A stretch of DNA of 64,000 nt. Source: Anaerolentibacter hominis. GTDB lineage: Bacteria > Bacillota > Clostridia > Lachnospirales > Lachnospiraceae. This document shows positions 1-9,680 of this stretch, one piece after another; position 1 is the first letter of the stretch, and each line of letters begins with the position of its first letter. The position numbers and the translations under genes were made by a program. Location of the stretch: positions 62,001 through 126,000 of the forward strand of contig NZ_JAWDIX010000001.1 of the NCBI RefSeq assembly GCF_032380675.1, in the 5' to 3' direction. The notes beneath the pieces are model-generated. The model worked only from the letters and a program-made list of their open reading frames with translations. It ran no database searches and was not told the DNA's origin.

Positions 1-3000
1 AAAAGTAATAATATGTCCTATATGACAGACTGTTACTTTGATAAGCAGCTGTCAGGAGTTGCTTTAGCGGTTGGAAATAAAAAGAGTGAAGATACAACTG
101 CGCTTGGGCTCAATACTTCTGAGCTGACAGATACACCTTCGGGTTTTACAACAGAGAATGGCTGGTTTTTAAGAAAGGGATATTATCCCCAGCTTACTGT
201 ATTTGCCGGGTCAGATGTTGCACATCTGATAGAACAGTCGGCTGTTTCCGCTGTGGCTGTGTATCTGCCTGAGGGTAGTAAAGCAAACTGTTTTACAGGT
301 TCTGAATTTACATATGACAATACGCTGCCGGGAACCTGGAAAGAAAGGAGTAACTATATAACTTTCGCATCCGGAACAGCGAACTTTCAGGAAAGCTTGA
401 AAAGTAATCAGGAGCTTCGAATTGTTTATGAGGAAAATAATCTGGAAAAATCCTTTGTATTACGGCTGGCACAGGATGAAATTACGGTGATATCTTCATT
501 GGAAGACTGGGAGCATTATTTAGGAAGCGGAGCAACTCCACAGACGCTGCTGTATAACTATCGGCTGGACTTTACGGACAATACATGTGATTTTTCAGAA
601 CTGAAGCAGAGCTCGGGTATAGTAAATTCATCCGGTGGCAAATACTTTGCTGGCGCATTAGATGGCAATAACCAGAGTATCACTGGACTGAGAATACCGT
701 TATTTGATGACACATTGTCCGGCGCAGAGATAAAGGATTTGAAAATCGTTGGTACTGTAACGGGAAGAGGAATGTTGGGGAATACATTAACCGGGGCAAA
801 GATAACCAACTGCCATGTCAGGGGAAGTGTTTCCGGTATGGGTAATGTTGGCGGACTTAGCGGCTATCTGGGCAGCTGTACCGTAACAGAATGTTCCTCG
901 ATGGTGGAAGTACATGGTACAATCAGTGCCGGCGGCTTTGCCGGAAGAATTAACACCGGAAAGATAGAAAAATGTATGGCCGGCGGAAACGTACAGGGAG
1001 AGGATTCAACAGGCGGCTTTGCAGGCATTACAAATAGCGGAACATACACCAATTGCTATTCTACAGGATCGGTAACTGCAAATGGCGAATACGCTGGTGG
1101 ATTTGTAGGAACTGCGCTTAGCAACTTGAACGGAAAAAGCTGTTATGCTTCGGGAAACATTATTAATTTATCTGGAAATTCCGGTGGTTTCGCAGGTAAA
1201 GGCCAAAGCTCAGTAACCACCTTTATCTATGATCAGCAGATTTCCGGCGTTGAATTGTTTTCTTCTAATCTGGAAAAACGTACAGGGAAAGGAACCGCCG
1301 ACATGACGGGAAGCGGAATTACATTAAGCGGATTTTCAGATAATGAAGAGTGGGTTCTGACTGATGGATACTATCCTCAATTGGCTGTCTTTGCGAACAG
1401 TATAGATGAATATGTTAAAAACATGTCTTCTGTATCAACAGCAGCAGTAATAATAGCTTCAGGTGAAACCGGCTGTTCCGTGCAGACCCCACTTACATTT
1501 TCACCAAATCTATCAGGAGTCTGGCGCGGTGATCCGGATCGTAGTTTAGATATTGATCCGGATGAGCATCGTATCACTCTGCTTGCGGATGATATTGTTC
1601 GTGTTATTTACGGCCTGGACGGAGTCGAGAAATCTTTTCTGTTTAGTAAAGGTGCGTTAAGAGATACGATTATCATTCATAACCTGGATGAATGGGAACA
1701 GTATCTGGGGACAGGCGCGGATGCGCTAAGTCTTTCCAGAAATTACAGGCTGGATTTTGGAGAAGAGAATAGCTGTGATTTTTCCGGTCTCAATACCTCC
1801 GTTGGCTATGGATCGGACACCACGTTTACCGGGACTCTAGATGGTAACAACCAAACTATTTATGGCCTTGATATCCCTCTTTTCTATATTTTAAGAGGAA
1901 GTATAAAAGATCTGACACTGATTGGGAATATCTCTTCAGACCAATATGAGGCAATGGGGATGTTAGCCGGTGTAGCCAGGGGCATGATGAATAAAGAATT
2001 AATTATCGAAAACTGCCATGTCCAGGGTAAAATTGCGCAGGTGGCTTTAGATGATCAAAGTAAAGAATCTTTCACCGGCGGGCTGCTGGGAAAGATTGAC
2101 AATGTTGATGTTTCGTCGGCAAATTACCCGGCTGTATATGTAAAGGGCTGTTCAGCAGAGGCAGTGGTAGAAGGGCAGAATTATGTGGGTGGTCTTGTTG
2201 GAAACAGCCGGAAAGGGAAAATTGAAAACTGCAGTGCAGAGGGTAGTATATCCGCAAATTATTCTGTGGGAGGTCTGATCGGATATACCTTATATACGAA
2301 TATAGACAACAGTTTTTCTGACGTAGAGATTGAAGCGAATAGTAACGCAGGAGGCTTGATTGGTCAGTCAAGTAATGCATTGGTTGTAAATCAAAGTTTT
2401 TCTCTGGGAAATATTACAGCCCAGTCCGCTACAGGCGGCTTCATCGGAAGCGCATCGTCGGGAATAGAGGTGTCGGATTGTTATTCTACAGGTAATATCA
2501 GTACAGAGCCAGGAGCAACAAAAGGCGGTTTTATCTGCACATTATATGGCGGATCTTCTTATACGAGCATTATTAAAAACTGTTATATGAGTGGCCAGCT
2601 GCGAAATTCGAATAATACAGGTAACCAGGGTAGCTTTGTTGGCAGTCTCTCCAGTCCCGGATATATAACCTTTGAGAACTGCTATTTTGATATCCAAAGA
2701 TCCGGAATAACAAAGCCATCCGCCAATATGGCAGTAATTACAGGTATTTACGGAAAAACAACAGCGGAGATGGTAAATAATCCTCTGGATGGCCTTACTG
2801 CAGATCATGGCTGGGTAATGGAAGCTGGATTATATCCGAGATTAGGGGCTGCCGCTGACAGTCCGGAGGTTGTTACCGCCGCTATCCCGATTTATGCATA
2901 TTGCAACAGTTCTAAAACGACGATTTTCGACAGCTTGTATGGGATCACAGATGATTTTAGTGTACCGGTCAATATTTTGGGGAAACCTGTGAGCTGGAGC

Positions 3001-4077
3001 AGTTCGGATGTGACGACTTTGGTGATCAATCCATCTGGTGAAGCGGCATTCAAAGGTAAAGGAACGGAAACTACTTTAACCCTGACTTACCAGGGGGTCA
3101 GCAGGGACCTTTTTATCCGGCTGATAAAACCTATGGAGTCCTGGGAAAAGGCAAATGTTACCCTGCCAATTGTTGATAGTGTGTCAGCTGAATTCAGTAA
3201 AGTACTGATAGGAAACATTAATGCGAGAACAGTGTCTTCTATTGATGTCAGCAGTGTTAACAGCGCCTTTGAGGAAGCGGCCGCTTATCAGGCGGAGCAG
3301 ACTGATACCATCACCGCCAACTACAGCACCTATGGTACCGTAAACGCCAACGCAAAGCTGGGCTTTGCCCTGGAGACCTCCTCAGGCACAGAGGTTGACC
3401 TGTCCCAGGCCGTCACCACGCCGATCACCGGTGTGACGGGCATCAAGCTCTACAACGCAGCGGCCTACAACTGTGCGGAAGATAAGTATTTCCGTATTAT
3501 CCTGGAGGTGCCGGATGACCGGTCGGTGGCCATCAACGTGACCATACCGGGAATAACGAGCAAAAAGTTAGACATCACCGTACCTACCCCGACGCAGATC
3601 AGCCTGCAGCCGGGTATCCGGAGTAAGTCCTATACGGACGAGTGGGAGATAAAAAATGATACGGCATATCCTCTGGCTGTGACGCTGGCGTCTGTAGTAC
3701 CGGGGAGCGTGCCGGGCGAAGAAGGCACACTTGGCCTGGTCGATCCGAGCATACCGATCCGTCCGGGAGAGGAGCTGATCACCCAGGGAGTGAAGCTGGG
3801 CCTTGCCTACACGGAGGAGAACGAGGGAGAAAGCGTCGAGAAAGGGATCTATTATAATCCTGCAGAGGGAGCAGAGCAACCGGTACTGGGCCTGGGAGCG
3901 GGAAGAATCCAGAAGTTTAAGTACTTCCTGGAATACAGCCCCTACTATACAGGAACCCAGAGAACCTTCAACTATCAGTTAAAGTATGAGACGAAGATAC
4001 CGGAATACGACATAGTACCGGGGAATCTGGAAGTAAAGGATGCGCCGGCGGGAACAGAGACCCCGCCGGCGGAGTAA
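1..4077 (+). CDS. GLUG-repeat surface protein (5' end cut off by window)
   Basis: The reading frame is open to base 1 (codons before the ATG at 13 are sense), so the gene starts upstream and only about 1,358 residues are visible. Two arrays of GLUG-type repeats (GGFAG, GGLIG, GGFVG followed by NCYSTG-like strands) lie roughly at residues 255-400 and 690-900, each ending in a CYFD(K/I)Q-SG motif, as in bacterial adhesin-like proteins. A Big-type Ig-like stretch (VSWSSSDVT) follows near residue 1,000. The last 320 residues form a beta-rich domain with no LPXTG motif or membrane anchor, so retention must depend on partners. Base composition changes near 3,270. Probably the large extracellular subunit of the cluster that follows; binding target unknown. 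Confidence 0.8.
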   Translation, partial: KSNNMSYMTDCYFDKQLSGVALAVGNKKSEDTTALGLNTSELTDTPSGFTTENGWFLRKGYYPQLTVFAGSDVAHLIEQSAVSAVAVYLPEGSKANCFTGSEFTYDNTLPGTWKERSNYITFASGTANFQESLKSNQELRIVYEENNLEKSFVLRLAQDEITVISSLEDWEHYLGSGATPQTLLYNYRLDFTDNTCDFSELKQSSGIVNSSGGKYFAGALDGNNQSITGLRIPLFDDTLSGAEIKDLKIVGTVTGRGMLGNTLTGAKITNCHVRGSVSGMGNVGGLSGYLGSCTVTECSSMVEVHGTISAGGFAGRINTGKIEKCMAGGNVQGEDSTGGFAGITNSGTYTNCYSTGSVTANGEYAGGFVGTALSNLNGKSCYASGNIINLSGNSGGFAGKGQSSVTTFIYDQQISGVELFSSNLEKRTGKGTADMTGSGITLSGFSDNEEWVLTDGYYPQLAVFANSIDEYVKNMSSVSTAAVIIASGETGCSVQTPLTFSPNLSGVWRGDPDRSLDIDPDEHRITLLADDIVRVIYGLDGVEKSFLFSKGALRDTIIIHNLDEWEQYLGTGADALSLSRNYRLDFGEENSCDFSGLNTSVGYGSDTTFTGTLDGNNQTIYGLDIPLFYILRGSIKDLTLIGNISSDQYEAMGMLAGVARGMMNKELIIENCHVQGKIAQVALDDQSKESFTGGLLGKIDNVDVSSANYPAVYVKGCSAEAVVEGQNYVGGLVGNSRKGKIENCSAEGSISANYSVGGLIGYTLYTNIDNSFSDVEIEANSNAGGLIGQSSNALVVNQSFSLGNITAQSATGGFIGSASSGIEVSDCYSTGNISTEPGATKGGFICTLYGGSSYTSIIKNCYMSGQLRNSNNTGNQGSFVGSLSSPGYITFENCYFDIQRSGITKPSANMAVITGIYGKTTAEMVNNPLDGLTADHGWVMEAGLYPRLGAAADSPEVVTAAIPIYAYCNSSKTTIFDSLYGITDDFSVPVNILGKPVSWSSSDVTTLVINPSGEAAFKGKGTETTLTLTYQGVSRDLFIRLIKPMESWEKANVTLPIVDSVSAEFSKVLIGNINARTVSSIDVSSVNSAFEEAAAYQAEQTDTITANYSTYGTVNANAKLGFALETSSGTEVDLSQAVTTPITGVTGIKLYNAAAYNCAEDKYFRIILEVPDDRSVAINVTIPGITSKKLDITVPTPTQISLQPGIRSKSYTDEWEIKNDTAYPLAVTLASVVPGSVPGEEGTLGLVDPSIPIRPGEELITQGVKLGLAYTEENEGESVEKGIYYNPAEGAEQPVLGLGAGRIQKFKYFLEYSPYYTGTQRTFNYQLKYETKIPEYDIVPGNLEVKDAPAGTETPPAE

Positions 4078-4089
4078 GGGGGAAGAAGG

Positions 4090-4599
4090 TTGAGCAGAAC
4101 GAAGAAGCGCCTTCTTGCCGCCGGAATCCTGGGAGGCCTGCTCCTGATACTGGGAGCGGGAATCCTCCTGGGCTTAATAAAGCTGCCGAAAAGCCTGCAG
4201 GCCAGTCTTGACATGAGAAAAGAGACGGATGCGGTAAAGGGAAGCATAAAAGAAGAGAGCAGGGGAAAAGAGAACTTCCGGATTATTCTGAACCAGGTCC
4301 CCACGATCCGGGAGGGAGAGAAGGAATGCAGCCTGGAGTATGAAAATCCGGAGGGAAATGCCTATCAGGCAAGGGTAAGCCTCTATGATGAAGAGGGAAA
4401 CCTGGTAGGGAACACAGGGATACTGAAACCTGGAGAGCAGATAGAAAAGGTAAAGCTGAAGAAGAAGTATAAGGCCGGAGAATGGCCGGTCACAGTGCAG
4501 ATCGACCTGTTTGAGGAAGATCATACGAATGCGGGGAAACTGACGGTGGGAATCACCCTAAGGGTACTGGAAGAGAAGGAGGAAGGGGAACAGAGATGA
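4090..4599 (+). CDS. Membrane-anchored small surface protein, paralogue A
   Basis: 169 residues from a TTG start placed 5-6 bases after a GGGGGAAGAAGG ribosome site. One N-terminal membrane segment (about residues 8-30, AAGILGGLLLILGAGILLG) leaves a C-terminal beta-sandwich-like domain outside the cell. The domain contains a YENPEGN strand and a TGILKPGEQ turn that recur as FENPQSN and TGLLEPGSY in the protein at 6993-7508, so the two are paralogues. It overlaps the next gene by four bases (ATGA), which implies translational coupling. No named family was recognised. An assembly or anchoring role for the exported partners is inference. Confidence 0.65.
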   Translation: MSRTKKRLLAAGILGGLLLILGAGILLGLIKLPKSLQASLDMRKETDAVKGSIKEESRGKENFRIILNQVPTIREGEKECSLEYENPEGNAYQARVSLYDEEGNLVGNTGILKPGEQIEKVKLKKKYKAGEWPVTVQIDLFEEDHTNAGKLTVGITLRVLEEKEEGEQR

Positions 4600-5198
4600 G
4601 AAGAAGAGGGAAAAAGCTGGCTCTGTTTGGCCTGGGAATCCTGATTGCATTGATAGGTACGGCGGGAGCAAAGGCATCGGAGGGGACGACAAGCCTGGAG
4701 ATAACAATCGAGCCGATGCTGCTAAGCGTGACCCTGCCGGCAGAGGTGCCCTTTGTGCTGGATACGAATAAAGCGGTGGATGTGACAAAGGGGGAGACCC
4801 AGGCGATCAGCCCGTCCGAGGCAAAGATCATCAATGATTCCGCCCTGCCGGTAAAACTGAGCGTGACGGGAGTAAAGATAATAGACGGGCCGGAAGGATT
4901 TTACCTGGAGAAGAGGTTATCAGAAGTAAGAGCCGGGAGCGTCTTCCTGGCCCTTAGAAAGGCGGGGGAAACCTTTGAAAATGAGAAAGTCCTGGAAGCC
5001 TATGCCCTGCGGGTACCGGCGGAAGGGGAAGCCCTGTCCATCCCGGTGATGGAAGTAGGGGCAGAGAGGGAAGAAACCCTGTGTATCTATGGAAAGGGAG
5101 CGACCAATGCAAAGCTAGGGGTGTATGGATTCCACGTGGAGACGACCCTAAAGGTAGAGCTGGTGAGGGAGGAGCCTCCTCAGGAACCGACAGAATGA
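4596..5198 (+). CDS. Exported surface protein, paralogue B
   Basis: 200 residues with a signal peptide (RRRGKKLALFGLGILIALIG, cleavage near AKA-SEG). The mature protein starts with a strand pattern (TIEPMLLSVTLPAEVPFVLD), then an IINDSALPVKLSV strand and a C-terminal FHVETTLKVEL strand. The protein at 7604-8167 has the same order (SVVLPSSINFQI, TIENLSTSDVNI, YNITTILKVTA), so the two exported proteins look homologous. The layout of small secreted proteins beside membrane-anchored ones resembles WxL-type surface complexes, but no WxL motif is present. Start is the ATG of the ATGA overlap with the previous gene. Confidence 0.6.
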   Translation: MRRRGKKLALFGLGILIALIGTAGAKASEGTTSLEITIEPMLLSVTLPAEVPFVLDTNKAVDVTKGETQAISPSEAKIINDSALPVKLSVTGVKIIDGPEGFYLEKRLSEVRAGSVFLALRKAGETFENEKVLEAYALRVPAEGEALSIPVMEVGAEREETLCIYGKGATNAKLGVYGFHVETTLKVELVREEPPQEPTE

Positions 5199-5248
5199 AA
5201 TCAGGTATATGAGACAGGGAAAATGCCACGGGGAAAGGCGATAATGAG

Positions 5249-7024
5249 ATGAGGAGAATAAGAATTCTGATCGGAGCAATTGTTTGTATGCTCCTGTTAG
5301 GGGGAAGCCGGGGAATAACTGCCGGAGGCCAGACCGTAAGTGGCAGTGGAAGTTCAACAGGAAGCATGGAGCTAAAGGGAGAAGTCAGGGAAGAAACCAG
5401 TGTGGAAATCACGGTAAAGGAGAATTCGGAGAAGGGCGGCGTCCTGGAAGGAGTTAGTATCAGCAGCGGCGGGAAAGAGATTGTAAAGACCGGTGCGAGC
5501 GGAAAAGCCCAATTAAAAGGCATACCTGAACTTACATATGAGCTGACTTTCCAAAAGACTGGATATCAGAAAAAAACCATTCAGTGTACATTCCCGAAGA
5601 CGGGAAGTGAGGAGAAGACCGTGCTGTTGAGCAAAGACAGCAGCGGCGGAGACGGAGGGGGGATTATCATACCTACCCCCACGCCAGATCCGGATAACCC
5701 TGATCATCCGGACAATCCGGATGACCCGGACGACCCCAATGATTCTGGAAATACGGCGACCGATGGAGAAAACACGGATCATGACGGAAATACATCGGAG
5801 GAAGACGGCAGCAGCGGAGAATCCGGAAACAAAGGAGAGAATGGCAGCAGCAGTGGCAATAGCAGCGGGAACGGTAAATTCGAAAAGCCAACGGTAGATT
5901 TAGGTGATAATGAGCTGCCGGAGGGTGTCCCGGAGCTGACGCCGGAAGAGATGATTGGAGTGGACCCGGAGGAAGGGGAAAACCATGTCATATTGGACGC
6001 GGAGACAGTCAGGACATCGGTAGAAAAACAGTCAGGACTAAAGCTGAATCTTTCGGATGAAAAGGGGAAAAAGAAACCGATTGGGATTTCAGCATTCCGG
6101 GAAGAAGAATATAGAAGAATCAAAAGGAATACAATTAAGATTTCTTATAAAGAGGGAATTGTCATTCGGGTACCCTATGAGGAAGAAGGGCTGGTGGCGG
6201 ATGGGTGGATTCCCCACAATCTGAGGGCACTGTCCAAAGAAAAAAGAATGCCGGTAACCGTATTATTTGAACAGGGAGAGGAAACGAAGGGACGTGTGGT
6301 CTTCGATCCGGAGTTCTTTGACCGGTCCGTTCATGACAGGCTGGAAGTTGGCGTGCAGTACGATGGCAGTCATGTTGATATTGTACTGGAGAAATGTACG
6401 GATTGCCGGGAAGAAGATGAACTGTTGGTTCCGCAGGAAGCCTTCCATAAGGTATCTGACGAAGGATTGGGGCTCAGAGTACGTATTTATAATCCGCAAG
6501 TAGAGGAAGACTTGTGGTATGAATGGAAGTTTGAACCGGAAGATCTTAAGATGATGACACAGGAAGATATTGATCTTTTTATCACCCCAAACCCAGAGGC
6601 AGAGGACAGGGTATGGAAGCAGACAAAAGGGAAAAAAGCACAGATTCTGACCTTTTCCCATCATGGAAGCCTGCCTGGGAAAGCAGTACTCAGGGTTAAG
6701 AATATGGCCGGTTTCCGGCAGGGCGATACGGTGAATTTTCTGTATAGCAATCCGGAGAGCGGAGCCCTGGATACGATGAAGGAAAATGTAGTTCAGGACG
6801 GGGACGGCTTCTACCTTATAGAGCTGGAACATTGTTCCTCTTATGTACTGATGCGGGAAGGAAGCGTCCTGTGGCTGTGGATCATAATTGGATTTATAAC
6901 CATGCTGGTGATCCTGTTATTGTTTGTGCTAAGCCGTAGGGAAAGAAAGCGGAAAGAATTGACAGAATACACAGAAGGGACAAATAAGAGAGATGGAAGA
7001 GACAACGGTGAAACGGAACAATAA
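5249..7024 (+). CDS. TM-anchored surface protein with CarboxypepD_reg-like domain and Pro/Asp stalk
   Basis: 591 residues. A signal peptide (about 1-26) is followed by a carboxypeptidase-regulatory-like beta domain (about 45-128, with GASGKAQLKGIP and TGYQKKTI). Next comes a low-complexity stalk rich in Pro, Asp, Asn, Gly and Ser (about 135-210), then a larger beta-rich region ending in an EHCSSYVLM motif typical of the last extracellular domain of clostridial wall proteins. A C-terminal membrane helix (about 542-563) and an Arg/Lys-rich tail replace an LPXTG signal. It lies between the two paralogue pairs and its 3' end overlaps the next gene by 32 bases. Probably the membrane base of the surface complex. 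Confidence 0.65.
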   Translation: MRRIRILIGAIVCMLLLGGSRGITAGGQTVSGSGSSTGSMELKGEVREETSVEITVKENSEKGGVLEGVSISSGGKEIVKTGASGKAQLKGIPELTYELTFQKTGYQKKTIQCTFPKTGSEEKTVLLSKDSSGGDGGGIIIPTPTPDPDNPDHPDNPDDPDDPNDSGNTATDGENTDHDGNTSEEDGSSGESGNKGENGSSSGNSSGNGKFEKPTVDLGDNELPEGVPELTPEEMIGVDPEEGENHVILDAETVRTSVEKQSGLKLNLSDEKGKKKPIGISAFREEEYRRIKRNTIKISYKEGIVIRVPYEEEGLVADGWIPHNLRALSKEKRMPVTVLFEQGEETKGRVVFDPEFFDRSVHDRLEVGVQYDGSHVDIVLEKCTDCREEDELLVPQEAFHKVSDEGLGLRVRIYNPQVEEDLWYEWKFEPEDLKMMTQEDIDLFITPNPEAEDRVWKQTKGKKAQILTFSHHGSLPGKAVLRVKNMAGFRQGDTVNFLYSNPESGALDTMKENVVQDGDGFYLIELEHCSSYVLMREGSVLWLWIIIGFITMLVILLLFVLSRRERKRKELTEYTEGTNKRDGRDNGETEQ

Positions 7025-7508
7025 GTGGCTGATTATTATTATCCTCTTGCTGCTGGCTGTGACAGCAGGGGTCGTGTGGTATCTTTTGAGGGATAAAAAA
7101 CAAGAGGATAAAATGGAAGCAAATGCGGTAGTAGGGACAATGCCTGGTAAAAGCAACGAGGAGATCGAAGCGGAGCTGAACAGGCAGGTTAGTGAGAAAA
7201 TGATCGCTTTTACAATCAACGCGAATCCGGTTTATGAGGATGGAAAGGCAAAGGGAAACATCCTGTTTGAAAATCCGCAGTCAAATGATAAATATACAAA
7301 ACTGGAAGTATTTCGGGATGATACCGGCGATTTGATATACGAAACAGGTCTTTTAGAACCTGGGAGTTACGTCCCGGAGGCGGAACTTGAGAAACCGCTG
7401 AAAAAGGGAGAATATGCCTGTACCGCATATATTCATGGATACCGGATCAGTGATAATGGTTATCTGGGAAAAGTATCGGCCGGTATCAAGATAACGGTTC
7501 AGAATTAA
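6993..7508 (+). CDS. Membrane-anchored small surface protein, paralogue A'
   Basis: 171 residues, starting inside the preceding gene in another frame (32-base overlap). One membrane helix (about residues 10-29, WLIIIILLLLAVTAGVVWYL) precedes an extracellular domain. The domain matches the 4090-4599 protein in strand order and in the FENPQSN and TGLLEPGSYVPEAEL motifs. The cluster therefore repeats a pattern of one membrane-anchored protein followed by one exported protein, as if a two-gene unit had been duplicated and had diverged. Function unknown. Confidence 0.65.
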   Translation: MEETTVKRNNKWLIIIILLLLAVTAGVVWYLLRDKKQEDKMEANAVVGTMPGKSNEEIEAELNRQVSEKMIAFTINANPVYEDGKAKGNILFENPQSNDKYTKLEVFRDDTGDLIYETGLLEPGSYVPEAELEKPLKKGEYACTAYIHGYRISDNGYLGKVSAGIKITVQN

Positions 7509-7603
7509 GATCTTGAAGGGAGCCACCCGAAGCGGGGGAAGCCTTTATGATAAAGAAAGAGACAATAAGCAAAAAAGGAAAAGAGACAAACGGAGGGATT
7601 GAA

Positions 7604-8167
7604 ATGAGAAAAAGAGTTTTAAGTGGTATATTAGTGCTGGTGCTGACACTGACCATGGGAAGTACAGCGTTAGCTAAGGAGACTACAGATAAGACAACCA
7701 AAGAAGTAACCACAAATGAGAGCAGCAGTGAAATGAAGCTGGAGGGGAAAGTAGGCACCCCTGGAGCTGATCTGATCAGCGTTGTGCTTCCTTCAAGCAT
7801 TAACTTCCAGATCGGTACAGAAGGCGAGCAGGCATTCAAAGAGATCATATCCGCGACAGGAACGATAGAGAACCTTTCAACAAGTGATGTGAATATTACT
7901 CTGGAAGAGGTAACCGATACGAAAGGGCTGCTGGGAATGGTGGACCTGGCGCTGGCTCCTGTTGATAAAACATTAACGGATGCAATGGCGTCCAATATGC
8001 TGGTTGTCGGAACAGCTAGGAATATGCTTCTGGGCAAAGTAGCGGCAGGAGGAGGCACACTGCCCCTTAAGGTATTTGGTCAGGCTAAGGCCAGCAGTAA
8101 GATCGTAGATGGAGAATATAACATAACAACGATATTGAAGGTGACTGCAGTTACTGCTACTCCATAA
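7604..8167 (+). CDS. Exported surface protein, paralogue B'
   Basis: 187 residues. I chose the ATG at 7604 because it follows a CGGAGGG ribosome site by six bases and begins a classical signal peptide (MRKRVLSGILVLVLTLTMG, cleavage near ALA-KE). The frame is also open from 7547, but that adds only a polar leader. The mature part is Thr/Ser rich at first, then beta-rich with the SVVLPSSINFQI and TTILKVTAV strands shared with the 4596-5198 protein. It is the last gene of the cluster and is followed by a strong terminator. Likely a small secreted subunit. Confidence 0.65.
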   Translation: MRKRVLSGILVLVLTLTMGSTALAKETTDKTTKEVTTNESSSEMKLEGKVGTPGADLISVVLPSSINFQIGTEGEQAFKEIISATGTIENLSTSDVNITLEEVTDTKGLLGMVDLALAPVDKTLTDAMASNMLVVGTARNMLLGKVAAGGGTLPLKVFGQAKASSKIVDGEYNITTILKVTAVTATP

Positions 8168-8217
8168 ATGCAATAAATACATATAAAATGCTTGTTGTCT
8201 ACATGAATAGGATCACG

Positions 8218-8262
8218 AAAAGGGATTATGCAAGATCAAATCTTGCGTAATCCCTTTTTTAA
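8218..8262 (+). terminator. Intrinsic terminator after the surface cluster
   Basis: An 18-bp stem (8218-8235 with 8241-8258, one G-T wobble) around a 5-base loop, ending in a T run. It closes transcription of the 1-8167 cluster. Confidence 0.85.
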
Positions 8263-8299
8263 TAATATTAGTATATCAATAATATATTAGACGTATTAC

Positions 8300-8328
8300 T
8301 TGAAATATTATCAGTAAAATGCTATAAT
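8300..8328 (+). promoter_or_regulatory. Sigma-A-type promoter for the binding-protein gene
   Basis: TTGAAA and TATAAT are separated by exactly 17 bases, about 70 bases upstream of the ATG at 8399. Confidence 0.75.
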
Positions 8329-8398
8329 AATACTCAACACAAACTTGTCATACAAGTGGTGACGGAATATCAAAGGTTGATGAAAGGAGAATAGTAGT

Positions 8399-9613
8399 AT
8401 GAAGAAAGCAATATGTTGTATTCTTGTGTTATTACTAGTGTGCGGCAGCGTTATTGGCTGTTCGAAAAAAGAGGATAACGGAAATCCTGGTGAAACCGGT
8501 CAGACAAGCGGAAACAAAGATAGTGAAAAATCAGATAACATGGATGCAGAACAGCCTAAGGAAGTAAAGCTTGCTCTGGTTGGGCCTATGACGGGAGACA
8601 ATTCCCAGTATGGGATTCAGTTCGAACGTGGTGCCAAAGAATTTATGGAAGAATACAATGCAAGAGGTGGGACACAGCTTTCTATTGATATCTTCGACGA
8701 CAAAAATGATGCCAAGGAAGCGGTGAGCCTTGCAAATAAAATTATTACAGACGGCAGCTATGCCGCTATCATCGGTCCATTTAGCTCCACCTGTGCGCTC
8801 GCCATGGCAGAAGTAACGGATGAAGAAAAGATGATTACGGTATCCCCCACCTGCTCTCATGCAGACTATGTAGCCCTGTATGATTATACTTTTCGGCTTC
8901 CCCATGTAAATGCCTATGAAGGAGAAGTGGCAGCGGAATATATGCAAAATACATGGAGCACGAAGAAGGTTGCGGGTATTTATTCAAATAACGACTGGGG
9001 AATCGGGATAGATGATGCCTTTGTAAATAAAGCGGAAGATCTGGGAATGGACGTTGTAGCCAACGAATCATTTATACAGGGCCAGACCAAGGACTTTTCT
9101 TCTATCATCACAAAGATCAAGCAGAATGGCGCAGAAGCCGTATATTATATGGGACAGTACACAGAGGCCAGCAGTGTCCTGAGGCAGATCAAGGATATGG
9201 GACTGGATATCGAGGTGGTTATTACGACTTCAGCCTATAAGCTGGAAACTCTGGAGCTGGCAGAAGGCGCAGCAGCAGATGCGGTATTCTTAAGTACCTT
9301 TTTTGAAGATCCTGATAATGAGAGAACCGCTGCTTTCAGCAAACTGGTCAAGGATAAATATGATTCTACCCTTGACAACTTTATTCTGCGATCCTATGAG
9401 GCCGCAGACTGGATCATGCAGGCATTTGACAAATGCCAGTCTACAGATCCCGATACCCTGCGTCAGGCTATGATTGACGTTGGAAAAGCGGGAATCGACG
9501 GTATGAGCGGACCGTTTACAATGGAAGACGACCGCAATATCAAACGGACCTTCTATTACTGTAAATGGAACGGCAAGAACGGGGCAGAACGTGGATTTGA
9601 ACTGGTAAAATAA
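8399..9613 (+). CDS. ABC transporter substrate-binding lipoprotein (branched-chain amino acid type)
   Basis: 404 residues. A lipoprotein signal ends in VIGC (Cys 21), followed by a charged Ser/Asn/Glu linker. The rest is a type I periplasmic-binding fold of the LivJ/leucine-binding family: VKLALVGPMTGDNSQYG at the start, the IIGPFSSTCALA lobe hinge, and a YYMGQYTEASSVLRQI segment. It would bind a small ligand, possibly an amino acid, outside the membrane. No permease or ATPase gene is adjacent, so it must work with a transporter encoded elsewhere or act as a sensor. The ribosome site GAAAGGAGA precedes the ATG, and its own promoter and terminator make it monocistronic. Confidence 0.85.
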   Translation: MKKAICCILVLLLVCGSVIGCSKKEDNGNPGETGQTSGNKDSEKSDNMDAEQPKEVKLALVGPMTGDNSQYGIQFERGAKEFMEEYNARGGTQLSIDIFDDKNDAKEAVSLANKIITDGSYAAIIGPFSSTCALAMAEVTDEEKMITVSPTCSHADYVALYDYTFRLPHVNAYEGEVAAEYMQNTWSTKKVAGIYSNNDWGIGIDDAFVNKAEDLGMDVVANESFIQGQTKDFSSIITKIKQNGAEAVYYMGQYTEASSVLRQIKDMGLDIEVVITTSAYKLETLELAEGAAADAVFLSTFFEDPDNERTAAFSKLVKDKYDSTLDNFILRSYEAADWIMQAFDKCQSTDPDTLRQAMIDVGKAGIDGMSGPFTMEDDRNIKRTFYYCKWNGKNGAERGFELVK

Positions 9614-9638
9614 AAGGATAAGCGCCCTTTATAAATAA

Positions 9639-9680
9639 AATAACGCTCTGTCTCAGCCGAGACAGAGCGTTATTCTTTGT
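9639..9680 (+). terminator. Intrinsic terminator after the binding-protein gene
   Basis: A perfect 16-bp stem (9639-9654 with 9659-9674), a 4-base AGCC loop and a short T-rich tail. Confidence 0.8.

Noticed and set aside
299..2808. Many open frames opposite the GLUG gene
   Set aside because: They are antisense shadows with no ribosome sites.
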